A DNA stretch of 49,682 nt from Propylenella binzhouense (GTDB lineage: Bacteria > Pseudomonadota > Alphaproteobacteria > Rhizobiales > Afifellaceae): contig NZ_SPKJ01000023.1 of NCBI RefSeq assembly GCF_009866965.1, forward strand, positions 1-49,682, given 5' to 3'. Every line of letters starts with the position of its first letter. Positions within the stretch are counted from its first letter, which is position 1. Both the position numbers and the translations under genes were made by a program. Below the pieces are notes generated by a model. It was not told where the DNA came from. It did no database searches and saw nothing but the letters and a program-made list of their open reading frames with translations. Shown here one piece after another: positions 8,708-16,339 of this stretch.

Positions 8708-9214
8708 TTGCCCGTGACCATTGAGCCGCTCGGCCCGCATCATGAGCGGCGTGCCTTCACCTGCGGTCAACCTGCCCTTGACATCTGGTTCCGCGAACGC
8801 GCTGGCCAGGACGAGAAACGCAATCTTGCGCGCGTGTTCGTGGCGACCGACGACCAGGGCATTGCCGGATTCTACTCGCTCAGTACCTATACGCTGAGCC
8901 TCTCCGACCTGCCGACTGACCTCGCGCGCAAGCTGCCCCGCTATGAGGCCTTGCCCGCTGCCCTCGTGGGGCGCCTTGCGCGGGCCGAGCGCGTCCGCAG
9001 GCAGGGCGTGGGCGAGCTACTGATCGCCGACGCCCTGAGGCGCACGCTCTCTGCTGCGCAGAGCGTGGCTGTCTATGCCATTCTGGTTGACTCGAAGGAC
9101 GAGCGCGGATCGGCATTCTACAAGAGGTTCGGATTTCAACCTTTTCCGTCAAGGCCAAGCCGCTTGTTCCTTCTGGCCGAAACCGCCGCAAAGGCACTTA
9201 GACGGCTCGGATGA
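8708..9214 (+). CDS. GNAT-family toxin acetyltransferase (TacT-like)
   Basis: A 168-residue GNAT fold with the acetyl-CoA loop RRQGVGELLIADAL (R-x-x-G-x-G) and the C-terminal AFYKRFGFQPFPSRPSRLFL typical of the TacT/AtaT toxins paired with DUF1778. These toxins acetylate the amino acid on charged tRNAs and stop translation. The start is TTG 8708 or GTG 8714, directly after the antitoxin stop. It probably stabilises the element by addiction, or serves in abortive defence. Confidence 0.92.
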   Translation: MPVTIEPLGPHHERRAFTCGQPALDIWFRERAGQDEKRNLARVFVATDDQGIAGFYSLSTYTLSLSDLPTDLARKLPRYEALPAALVGRLARAERVRRQGVGELLIADALRRTLSAAQSVAVYAILVDSKDERGSAFYKRFGFQPFPSRPSRLFLLAETAAKALRRLG

Positions 9215-9579
9215 AGTTGCGCCATCCAAGGCGAGACCCCCGTGGCTTTGCACTCCGAAGGCTGCCAACCTCTTGGATTTGGGTTTTTACATCAGCAGCT
9301 TAAAGCCTGTTTGGAGTCTCCCTCCAGAGCCTTGCAACCACATTGCAACCACCTGAGGCGCACTCTGATTCCGTTTAGGCGTCCTGGAACGTCTTCGGAA
9401 CGGTCGGACCTAGCGCCGCTTTGAACCGCCTCGCTCGCCACTTCGCACAACGAGACGTGCGCTGTGCCGTTGCTCCTCCACCCTCGAAAGAAGCTTCGCT
9501 CGTGCGCACAGTCTCCGGATAGGTTGGCCCTAGTAGCTTGTCACCAGCCGGCCAGGCGCCGGGAACACGGAGGATGACA
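9215..9579. other. Non-coding gap before the defence cluster
   Basis: 365 bp without a credible gene. It holds the 17-bp dyad at 9520-9536 and a weaker relative, GGTCGGACCTAG, at 9402-9413. A direct repeat GGAACG lies about 10 bp upstream of the weaker copy. No clear sigma-70 promoter was seen. Confidence 0.5.
9520..9536 (+). promoter_or_regulatory. Dyad motif copy 1, upstream of the first GHKL ATPase
   Basis: TAGGTTGGCCCTAGTAG contains TAGG-N5-CCTA. It ends 43 bp before the ATG of the first ATPase. A copy with 16 of 17 bases identical lies upstream of the sigma-factor gene. It may be the recognition site of the encoded sigma factor or of a dimeric regulator. Confidence 0.55.
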
Positions 9580-11535
9580 ATGACCATCGACAGCCAGACC
9601 AGCGACCGCCTGCTAACCGAGATCGAGCGGCAGCAGAAGTACCTCGACAAGTTGCCCGAGGACTTCGAGTTTCCGCTTTTCAATGCGGCTCAGGCTCTCG
9701 AGTCGCAGCGCCGTAGCGGCTACCGCAACACCGCCGCCGCCGCGCGCGAGATCGTCGACAACGCCATGGAGGCCGGCGCGAGCCGCATCGACGTCTGCCT
9801 CGCGAAACCTAAGCAGCTAAAGCAATATCAGCGCTCGGAATCGATCAACGCGATCGCGTTCATCGACAACGGCTCGGGCATGCTGCCGAAGATGGCGCAG
9901 TATGCGCTCTCCTGGGGTTCGGGCACCCATTTCGACGACCCCTCCTTCATCGGTAAGTTCGGCTTCGGGCTGCCGAACGCCTCGATCAACCAGACGCGTC
10001 AGGTCGAGGTTTATACCCGCACCAAGGCCGATGAACCGATCACCATGGCCAAGCTCGATGTCCGTGAGGTGAAGCAGCACGGGCTCCAGACCATCGGTGA
10101 CCCGGTCGAGGCTTCGTTGCCCGATTTCGTGCAAGCCTATCTCGACAAGCATGGGCTGCCCTTCGATCACGGGACCGTCGTGGTCTGGGTCGAGCCGGAC
10201 CGGCTCACCTACCGCACGCTGTCGACCATGCGCGAGCACCTGCTCGATGACTTCGGGGTGACATATCGTTATCTCCTGGATCGCGCCAGCATCTACATTG
10301 ATGGCAAGAAGGTCGAGCCGGTCGATCCGTTGTTCCTGACTCCAGGCGCCCGCTACTATTTGGACCCGGACAAGGGTGGAGCAGAGCAGAGCGCGGAATG
10401 GAACATTGCGGTCAAGTACGCGCTCGATCCCGAGACTGGTCAGATGGTGCTGTCGAGGGTCGCGGACGAGGCCGAACTCGACGCCGCAGATCCCAACGTC
10501 GTCGCCATGGGCGCGATCTATGTGCGGGTCAGCCGCTTTCCTTACGGCTTCGCCGAGCACAAGGATGGTAAGGCCGAGACTGACGCCCATCGCCGCTTCG
10601 AGATCCGTAAGAGCCGACGCGGCATGGCCTTCGTGCGGGCCAAGCGCGAGATCGAGACCGTGGACGTCTTTCCCAAGTCGCTGCGCGATCAGGCGAAGGG
10701 ACTGGGCGACTGGCCACTCCTGCAGTCCTACGCCTATCACTGGGGCGTCGAGGTCCGCTTCGAGCCGGCGCTCGACGAGGTCTTCGGCATCACCAACGAC
10801 AAGCAGACGGTCCGTCCGATCGAGGACCTGTGGCGACTGTTTGCCAGCAAGGAGATCGGCATCGACGCGCAACTCGGTCGCGAGCAGACCTTCCAGCGCA
10901 AGATGCGCAAGGCTGAGAGCGACAAGCGCAAGGCGGCCGAAGCTCGCCAAGCTGACGCTCCCACCTTGGGCGAGGCGGCTGCCGCGAAGGCCGACAGCGT
11001 GGCGGGCCAGCGTCCGCGCGTCGCCGATCACGGCAAGGCTGACGCGCGGGAAGCGTTCGAGGAGGAAGCGAAGCGCCGGTCGAAGGTCAATAAGGTCTCA
11101 ATCGACGCTGCGCGGAAAGCGCTTGAGGATGAGGCCAAGAAGCGGCCCTATGTCATCGACTTCTACGACGAAGCGCGCGGGCCGTTCTACAAGCCGGAGT
11201 GGCGGCACGGCACGCAGGTGGCCGTTCTGATCAACCGCCAGCACGCTTTCTTCCAGACGCTCTATGGCCCACTTCTCAAGACGCCCGATGTCGGTCAGGC
11301 CAAGCACGCGCTCGATGTGCTGCTGATCGCCCTGGCTCGCGCCGAACTCACGGTCGACGACGAGCAGGCGTCGCTCTGGTACGAAGCGCAGCGCGAACGC
11401 CACTGGAGCAGCTTCCTCAACGACGCCTACCGTTCGCTCCAGCAGACGATGGCACCAGTGGACGAGGAGACCGCCGAGCACGAGACCGCTGGCAACCCAC
11501 CCGGCGAGGACGGCGACTTGGAGAAGGCGGCGTAG
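9580..11535 (+). CDS. paraMORC-type GHKL ATPase 1
   Basis: A 651-residue GHKL ATPase. Motif I is REIVDNAMEA (Glu57, Asn61), motif II DNGSGM (Asp96, Gly98, Gly100) and motif III GKFGFGLPNAS (125-134). An S5-like transducer region follows, with RRGMAFVRAKREIETVD; then a charged, Ala/Lys-rich linker (about 445-525) and a C-terminal helical domain (HAFFQTLYGPLLKTP). The order matches the MORC/paraMORC relatives of MutL described with restriction-like operons (Iyer, Abhiman and Aravind 2008). Start 9580 is preferred because GGAGG (9569-9573) is 6 nt upstream; ATG 9574 would abut it. It is first in the cluster and a paralogue of the gene at 12374, including the C-terminal domain. The family is thought to clamp or remodel DNA using ATP; the role here is inferred. 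Confidence 0.85.
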   Translation: MTIDSQTSDRLLTEIERQQKYLDKLPEDFEFPLFNAAQALESQRRSGYRNTAAAAREIVDNAMEAGASRIDVCLAKPKQLKQYQRSESINAIAFIDNGSGMLPKMAQYALSWGSGTHFDDPSFIGKFGFGLPNASINQTRQVEVYTRTKADEPITMAKLDVREVKQHGLQTIGDPVEASLPDFVQAYLDKHGLPFDHGTVVVWVEPDRLTYRTLSTMREHLLDDFGVTYRYLLDRASIYIDGKKVEPVDPLFLTPGARYYLDPDKGGAEQSAEWNIAVKYALDPETGQMVLSRVADEAELDAADPNVVAMGAIYVRVSRFPYGFAEHKDGKAETDAHRRFEIRKSRRGMAFVRAKREIETVDVFPKSLRDQAKGLGDWPLLQSYAYHWGVEVRFEPALDEVFGITNDKQTVRPIEDLWRLFASKEIGIDAQLGREQTFQRKMRKAESDKRKAAEARQADAPTLGEAAAAKADSVAGQRPRVADHGKADAREAFEEEAKRRSKVNKVSIDAARKALEDEAKKRPYVIDFYDEARGPFYKPEWRHGTQVAVLINRQHAFFQTLYGPLLKTPDVGQAKHALDVLLIALARAELTVDDEQASLWYEAQRERHWSSFLNDAYRSLQQTMAPVDEETAEHETAGNPPGEDGDLEKAA

Positions 11536-11588
11536 CGCCAACAGACGTTACGTCGAAGGCCAGCTTGGCAGGTCGCACCGCGGCCTGC

Positions 11589-11605
11589 TAGGCTGGCCCT
11601 AGTAG
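11589..11605 (+). promoter_or_regulatory. Dyad motif copy 2, upstream of the sigma-factor gene
   Basis: TAGGCTGGCCCTAGTAG matches 9520-9536 at 16 of 17 positions and lies 109 bp before the sigma-factor start. The flanking bases do not match copy 1, so the block itself appears conserved. Confidence 0.55.
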
Positions 11606-11713
11606 GTGTACAGCTCGAGACCAGTGTAGGTACGGCCAAGTGCCGTCATGTCCCCGGACGCTGCATCGGCCTTCAAGCTGATCTGAAGGCCAACGCAGCG
11701 AAAGGAGGACTCC

Positions 11714-12370
11714 GTGAAGAACGGCGTCTCGACGATCACGTTTGCCGCCCTGATACAGGCGGCCCTCACTGGCACCCCCAAGTACAATAACCAGCGCTTC
11801 GGTCTCGCGGTGCTCGCCTATGCCCGCCGCATGTGCCGGGCCCGTGCGCCTGACCTCCCTGATCATTTGATTGAGGATGTGGCACAGGAAGCGATTGCCA
11901 ATCTCTTTGCCTCCGGACCGAGCGCCCTCAGCATGACGCCGCCTATGAAACTGCTCCGGCACGCCATGCTCGCCGCCATCCGCAAGGTGCGGGCCGACCA
12001 CGCCCCTCCCGGCCAGCGCACGCGTCGCTACCGCGAGGAGCCTCGCGACCGGGTCGCGGCCGAGGACGCCGCGCGCATCCCGAACACCGCCACGATCGAG
12101 GCCGCGACCGTCAGGCAGGGCGAGCACGCGGCCATCGACGTCAACGACTTTCCCTGTCCCGCGGCGGAACGCGCTATCATGGAGGCCGAGCAGCGGATCA
12201 CGATCGACCGCGCGCTCGCCAAGTTGCCGCCGAACATCGCCCAGGCGCTTCGGCTCGTCCGTTTGGAGGAGCGGCCAATGTCGGAGGTGGCGGCCCTTGC
12301 CGGCATCAGCCGCTTCGTCCTGCATCGCCGCATTGAGCAGCACTGCGCCGTGTTCCGCATGGCGGCCTGA
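11714..12370 (+). CDS. Sigma-70-family (ECF-like) factor within the defence cluster
   Basis: A 218-residue protein. Residues about 25-95 look like sigma region 2 (FGLAVLAYARRMC, then HLIEDVAQEAIANLF, the conserved E/D-DxxQE-xxxxLF pattern). Residues about 165-212 look like region 4: RALAKLPPNIAQALRLVRLEE followed by the helix-turn-helix MSEVAALAGISRFVLHRRIEQH. A linker of about 70 residues lies between. The start is GTG 11714 with AAAGGAGG 6 bp upstream. No anti-sigma gene adjoins it. Its stop is 3 bp from the next ATPase start. It may switch on the cluster, or act as a DNA-binding subunit. A non-sigma HTH role is possible because region 2 is divergent. Confidence 0.75.
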   Translation: MKNGVSTITFAALIQAALTGTPKYNNQRFGLAVLAYARRMCRARAPDLPDHLIEDVAQEAIANLFASGPSALSMTPPMKLLRHAMLAAIRKVRADHAPPGQRTRRYREEPRDRVAAEDAARIPNTATIEAATVRQGEHAAIDVNDFPCPAAERAIMEAEQRITIDRALAKLPPNIAQALRLVRLEERPMSEVAALAGISRFVLHRRIEQHCAVFRMAA

Positions 12371-12373
12371 GCC

Positions 12374-14068
12374 GTGTCGGGCATCACTGGTTCGCTGCGG
12401 GGAGCGGGCTTCGCGCCCGCCCTCGCGGCCCAGCGCGCCTACCTCGAGCAGGGCGGCGCGCGATTGAGATTCGGCCTGATCGTGCCAGAGGCCTTCGTCC
12501 GCGGCATCCGTGACCTCGGCTACCGAAGCAACGGTGATGCGATATCCGAACTGATCGATAACGCCGTCCAGGCCTACGCCGACCGCGTCGACGTGCTATT
12601 CGGCTTCGAAGGCGGCACTTCGCTCAAGAAGCCGGCGCAGCTCGCCGTCGTGGATAATGGTCACGGGATGGAGCCCGACATGATTCGCATGGCGGTCATG
12701 TGGGGCGGCACCCACCGGGAGAACGATCGTGGCGGACTGGGCCGCTACGGCTACGGTCTGCCCTGCGCCTCGGTTAGCCTGGGCCGCCGGTTTACCGTTT
12801 ATTCGGCGGTGGAAGGCGGTCGCCTCTTTGCCGTGACAGTCGACCTCGATCGCCTCGCCTCCGGCGACTATACCGATCCGACCGGTGAGATAGTTGTTCC
12901 AGTTGCGGAGCCTGCCACCCTACCGCCGTTCGTCGCGGATGCGATCGCTGCGGCCTATCCAGCGGGCTGGAGATCCGGCACGGTGATCCTCATTGAGAAG
13001 CTGGATCGGCTCGAGTGGACCACCGCACAGGGATTACGCGAGAACCTGTGTCGACAGTTCGGCGTCACCTACCACAAGCTGCGCGGCGACGCGGCAATCT
13101 ACGTAGATGGGCAGTTCGTCGAGCCGATCGACCCCCTGTTCCTTACACCTGGTTTCAGGTTCTTCGACCTCGACGCTGATCGAGCTGTCCCGCTCGATCC
13201 GATTCGGCTCGAGGCCCGGAACCCCGAGGACCGCACGTACATGGGCGCGGTTACGCTGCGCTACGCTTGGCTGCCCCCGAGCTTCGGCTCCGTCGACAAG
13301 GCCCGCGACGCCGTAGGCGTCAACGCTAATGATCGCTTCGCGGTCATGAAGGACTACCACGGGCTCATCTTCAGCCGGAATGGCCGGCTGATCGACGTGC
13401 AGACACGGACTCCCTGGACCAGCTTCATCAACAATGACCGCTACATCAAGGTGGAGGTCGAGTTCTCGGCCACGCTCGACGAGGCGTTCGGCGTAACGAC
13501 CTCGAAGCAGCAGGTGACTGTGTCCCCGTTCGCCTGGGACTTGCTCCTTCAGGCCGGCCTGCCCAAGGCGATCGAGCAACTCAGGATGAAGGTCAAGGAA
13601 GCCAAACTCGAGCGTCGCGCGCGAGCTCTGTCGCCGTCGCCGGGCGAACGTCGCCTGTCGGAGCGCGCCATGAGCGCACCGACTGGCCTCGCGTCGGGCC
13701 AAGGGCAACTCGACCTGCGACCGCCGCGCTACCGCACCGTGCTAGAGCATGTGCCCGACGAGCCCTTCTTCAAGGTCGATCGCAGCGGTGACCTTCGCAC
13801 CCTGCGCCTCAACACGGCCCACCGGTTCTTCAGCGACATCTACGATGCGCCGGCGGCCACGCCCGAGTTGCGCGCCGCGCTTGAGGTTATGTTGTTCGCA
13901 TTCGGCGATGCCGTTCTATGCGACGAGCCCCGAAGCGCGCACGGCACCGAGGGAGGCCTCGCGCCATGGTCGCAACGCCTTAACCAAGCTTTGGAAATGC
14001 TTGCTGCGCATCTACTTTCCGGTGAAGAAGAGGACGTTGGAGCGGGTGCTTGGGACAATGCCCGCTAG
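12374..14068 (+). CDS. paraMORC-type GHKL ATPase 2
   Basis: A 564-residue paralogue of the first ATPase. Motif I is ISELIDNAVQA (Glu59, Asn63), motif II DNGHGM (Asp94, Gly96, Gly98) and motif III GLGRYGYGLPCAS (121-133). The S5-like part carries YHGLIFSRNGRLIDVQ, close to the MORC consensus. The C-terminal HRFFSDIYDAPAATPELRAALEVMLFAFGDA mirrors the first protein's C-terminus, so the two likely arose by duplication and may form a heterodimer. The start is GTG 12374, 3 bp after the sigma gene, implying coupled translation. All ATP-binding residues I can check are intact in both. Confidence 0.85.
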   Translation: MSGITGSLRGAGFAPALAAQRAYLEQGGARLRFGLIVPEAFVRGIRDLGYRSNGDAISELIDNAVQAYADRVDVLFGFEGGTSLKKPAQLAVVDNGHGMEPDMIRMAVMWGGTHRENDRGGLGRYGYGLPCASVSLGRRFTVYSAVEGGRLFAVTVDLDRLASGDYTDPTGEIVVPVAEPATLPPFVADAIAAAYPAGWRSGTVILIEKLDRLEWTTAQGLRENLCRQFGVTYHKLRGDAAIYVDGQFVEPIDPLFLTPGFRFFDLDADRAVPLDPIRLEARNPEDRTYMGAVTLRYAWLPPSFGSVDKARDAVGVNANDRFAVMKDYHGLIFSRNGRLIDVQTRTPWTSFINNDRYIKVEVEFSATLDEAFGVTTSKQQVTVSPFAWDLLLQAGLPKAIEQLRMKVKEAKLERRARALSPSPGERRLSERAMSAPTGLASGQGQLDLRPPRYRTVLEHVPDEPFFKVDRSGDLRTLRLNTAHRFFSDIYDAPAATPELRAALEVMLFAFGDAVLCDEPRSAHGTEGGLAPWSQRLNQALEMLAAHLLSGEEEDVGAGAWDNAR

Positions 14069-14137
14069 CGGCTCCCCGCAGGATCGGCCATAGAATAGGA
14101 GGGTCGTGATCGGCCCAGAGGCGATTCTGGAGGCGGG

Positions 14138-16165
14138 GTGACGGCAGATAAGGACTTGTACGGGCCGGGGCGTCAGCGGCTCTTCTCCCCGTATCTCGCG
14201 CCGGGTGAGCGCGACCGCCTTCATGACGTTCTGGATTTTGGACGCGCCGTGCCACCCAGCTTCGCGAACGAGCTTCGCTCGCTCGCGCGGCGCTTTGTTG
14301 ACGATGGCGACAGTCTCAAGCTGCGGGCGATCTGCCTGCTCATAGCGGATCTCCACGAACAAGGTTGGCAGATCGACTTCGCCAAGGGTAGGATCACCTT
14401 TGCGCCGCCCGGCATCGGGCGCGAAAACCAGCAGAGCATCGAAGATATCAAAGAGCGCGTCCGCACCTCCTTGCAGGCGGCTCGCCAGCGGCAACTTGCC
14501 GAGCCATCCGTACGGCAGTTTCTCACACGCATGGAACGGCGCACGGCCCGGCCAGCCGGCCGGTTCTCCGTACTCGACTTGGTGGACAGCGGCGCCGACC
14601 TCGCTCGCGAAATTCGGGCGCTCTCACGCTTCGGCGATCTCGACCGTGAGGCTGCGCTCGCCCGCCTCATCGACCCGGTGATCGAGGTCTGTGAGGCCGG
14701 CGCCAAGTGCCCCGACACCGGCCTCGCTCTGACCGACATCTGGCGTTACTTCCGGCACACCTGGGCGCACGAGTATCGGGCCATTCCGGGGCGCCAGATG
14801 CTGGTGCTCGTCCGTAATGCCGCCAGGCCGCGCAGGCCGATTATCGGCATTGCCATGCTGGCGAGCCCGGTCATGCGTCTCGCCTGCCGCGATAATTGGA
14901 TCGGCTGGCTGCGAGAAGCTGCGCGGGATCGGGTTGAAACGGGCCTGTGGGATGCTCCGGCGCTCGGCGGCGCTCTTCTCGACCGTCTCACCGAGTCCAT
15001 CGCCAACATCCGCTCAGACGACTTGGTGACGGCAAAGGAGCTCAGGTCACCGTCTGAGGCCGTATGCCTGCGCTTGGAGCAACGCGCGGCCGGAGCAGCG
15101 GCTGCACGCGACGTCCAACTCCGAAGGCACTACGAGCAGCACCGGGACGAGGACGGCCGGGTGAAACCCCACCGTGGTGAGGTGAAAAGCGCCGGCCATG
15201 ACGTTGATTGGCGGCGCGCGTCGGAGGACCTCCTATTCGTCCGCAAGCGCGCCGAGAGCTTGGCACAGCTTCTTTTCGCCAAACGCACCTTCAACACGGC
15301 GCGCGTGGCGCGCGATCCGGTCGCTGGGCTGGAGAACCTATTCGCCTCCACTACGGGTCAGCGCGCGCTCGACATAGCCTTTGCCGAATTCCGCAAATCC
15401 GGCTTATCGAGCCAAGTCGCTGACGTAAGCATCTGCGGGGCGGTTCACCCCTACAATCAGTTGCTCGGCGGAAAGCTGGTTGCCTTGCTCCTCGCGTCTC
15501 GGGAGGTCAGCGACGCTTACGCCCGGCGCTACGGCGGGCAGGTCAGCGTAATAGCGTCGCAAATGGCGGGACGCCCGATCAGCAAACCCGCCGACCTGCA
15601 GATCCTGACCACGACCTCGCTCTATGGCGTCGGCTCCAGCCAGTACAATCGCCTCGCGCTAGCGAGTGCCGATCATCCTGAACTCGAATACGATTTGCGC
15701 TGGGGCGCAATTGGTAAAAGCTTGACTGGCGGCTTTGGAACACTGCACCTCGGGACAGAAACCGCCCACGCGTTACGTAGCATGGCTATGTTCCGGCACG
15801 ACGCCCGGCGCGTTAATAATCGCTTCGGTGAAGGTACTAGCCCAAGACTTCGCCAGATTCGCGAGGGTTTGGACGCGCTCGGCCTTAAAAGCGATTCCAT
15901 CCTTCACCACGCGACTCCCCGCCTGTTCTACGGCTGCGAACTCAACCCGCAGGCGCGCGAGGCGCTCGTGGGGCTGACGAGCGTCGAAGTACAGGGTCCC
16001 GACGTACGCAGCGTTGCCGCCGCATGGCGCCGGCGCTGGCTCAGCAAGCGCGTTCTGCGAGAGGAGACGCTGGTAAGGCTCTCCTCGCTCGGCCCCACCA
16101 GCGTCCTCGCCGCGCTCCACACCGATGCGAACGGCCAGTTCTCGCTGGCGCTCAACGATGGCTGA
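14138..16165 (+). CDS. DruA-like DUF4338 protein
   Basis: A 675-residue protein with the DUF4338 core of Druantia DruA. The pattern is LVRNAARPRRPIIGIAML and CRDNWIGW (about 228-258), then GAVHPYNQLLGGKLVALLL (about 434-452), ILTTTSLYGVGSSQYNRL (about 488-505), and VNNRFGEGTSPRLRQIREGL near 559. DruA is about 400 residues in typical Druantia type I, so this one has an N-terminal extension of some 190 residues and an insertion between the conserved blocks. The start is GTG 14138 with GGAGG 4 bp upstream. It lies 69 bp after the second ATPase. The biochemical activity of DUF4338 is not established to my knowledge. Confidence 0.85.
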   Translation: MTADKDLYGPGRQRLFSPYLAPGERDRLHDVLDFGRAVPPSFANELRSLARRFVDDGDSLKLRAICLLIADLHEQGWQIDFAKGRITFAPPGIGRENQQSIEDIKERVRTSLQAARQRQLAEPSVRQFLTRMERRTARPAGRFSVLDLVDSGADLAREIRALSRFGDLDREAALARLIDPVIEVCEAGAKCPDTGLALTDIWRYFRHTWAHEYRAIPGRQMLVLVRNAARPRRPIIGIAMLASPVMRLACRDNWIGWLREAARDRVETGLWDAPALGGALLDRLTESIANIRSDDLVTAKELRSPSEAVCLRLEQRAAGAAAARDVQLRRHYEQHRDEDGRVKPHRGEVKSAGHDVDWRRASEDLLFVRKRAESLAQLLFAKRTFNTARVARDPVAGLENLFASTTGQRALDIAFAEFRKSGLSSQVADVSICGAVHPYNQLLGGKLVALLLASREVSDAYARRYGGQVSVIASQMAGRPISKPADLQILTTTSLYGVGSSQYNRLALASADHPELEYDLRWGAIGKSLTGGFGTLHLGTETAHALRSMAMFRHDARRVNNRFGEGTSPRLRQIREGLDALGLKSDSILHHATPRLFYGCELNPQAREALVGLTSVEVQGPDVRSVAAAWRRRWLSKRVLREETLVRLSSLGPTSVLAALHTDANGQFSLALNDG

Positions 16166-16265
16166 GCCGGACGTCATTTTCGGGTTGGCACCGCGAATAA
16201 GGACGGTGGCCAGCGCAATGATCCTTCGGCCCCGGCTGTGTGGTCGAGTGCTCTAGATTTAGGAG

Positions 16266-16308
16266 CCACTTCAACTCTATCGTGCATCGCGGGAAGGCTA
16301 TGAAGTGG
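16266..16308 (+). other. Inverted repeat in the gap before the 975-residue gene
   Basis: CCACTTCA (16266-16273) and TGAAGTGG (16301-16308) form a perfect 8-bp inverted repeat with a 27-nt spacer, 31 bp before the next start codon. It could be a leader hairpin or an operator. It is the only sizeable gap (174 bp) inside the second half of the cluster. Confidence 0.4.
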
Positions 16309-16339
16309 TCGCCACAGGAGGCAGAGGGGATATCGTGAA

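Noticed and set aside
9386-9402. GGAACG direct repeat as an ECF -35 element
   Set aside because: GGAAC resembles ECF -35 boxes, but no matching -10 at proper spacing was found and it is 170 bp or more from the next gene.
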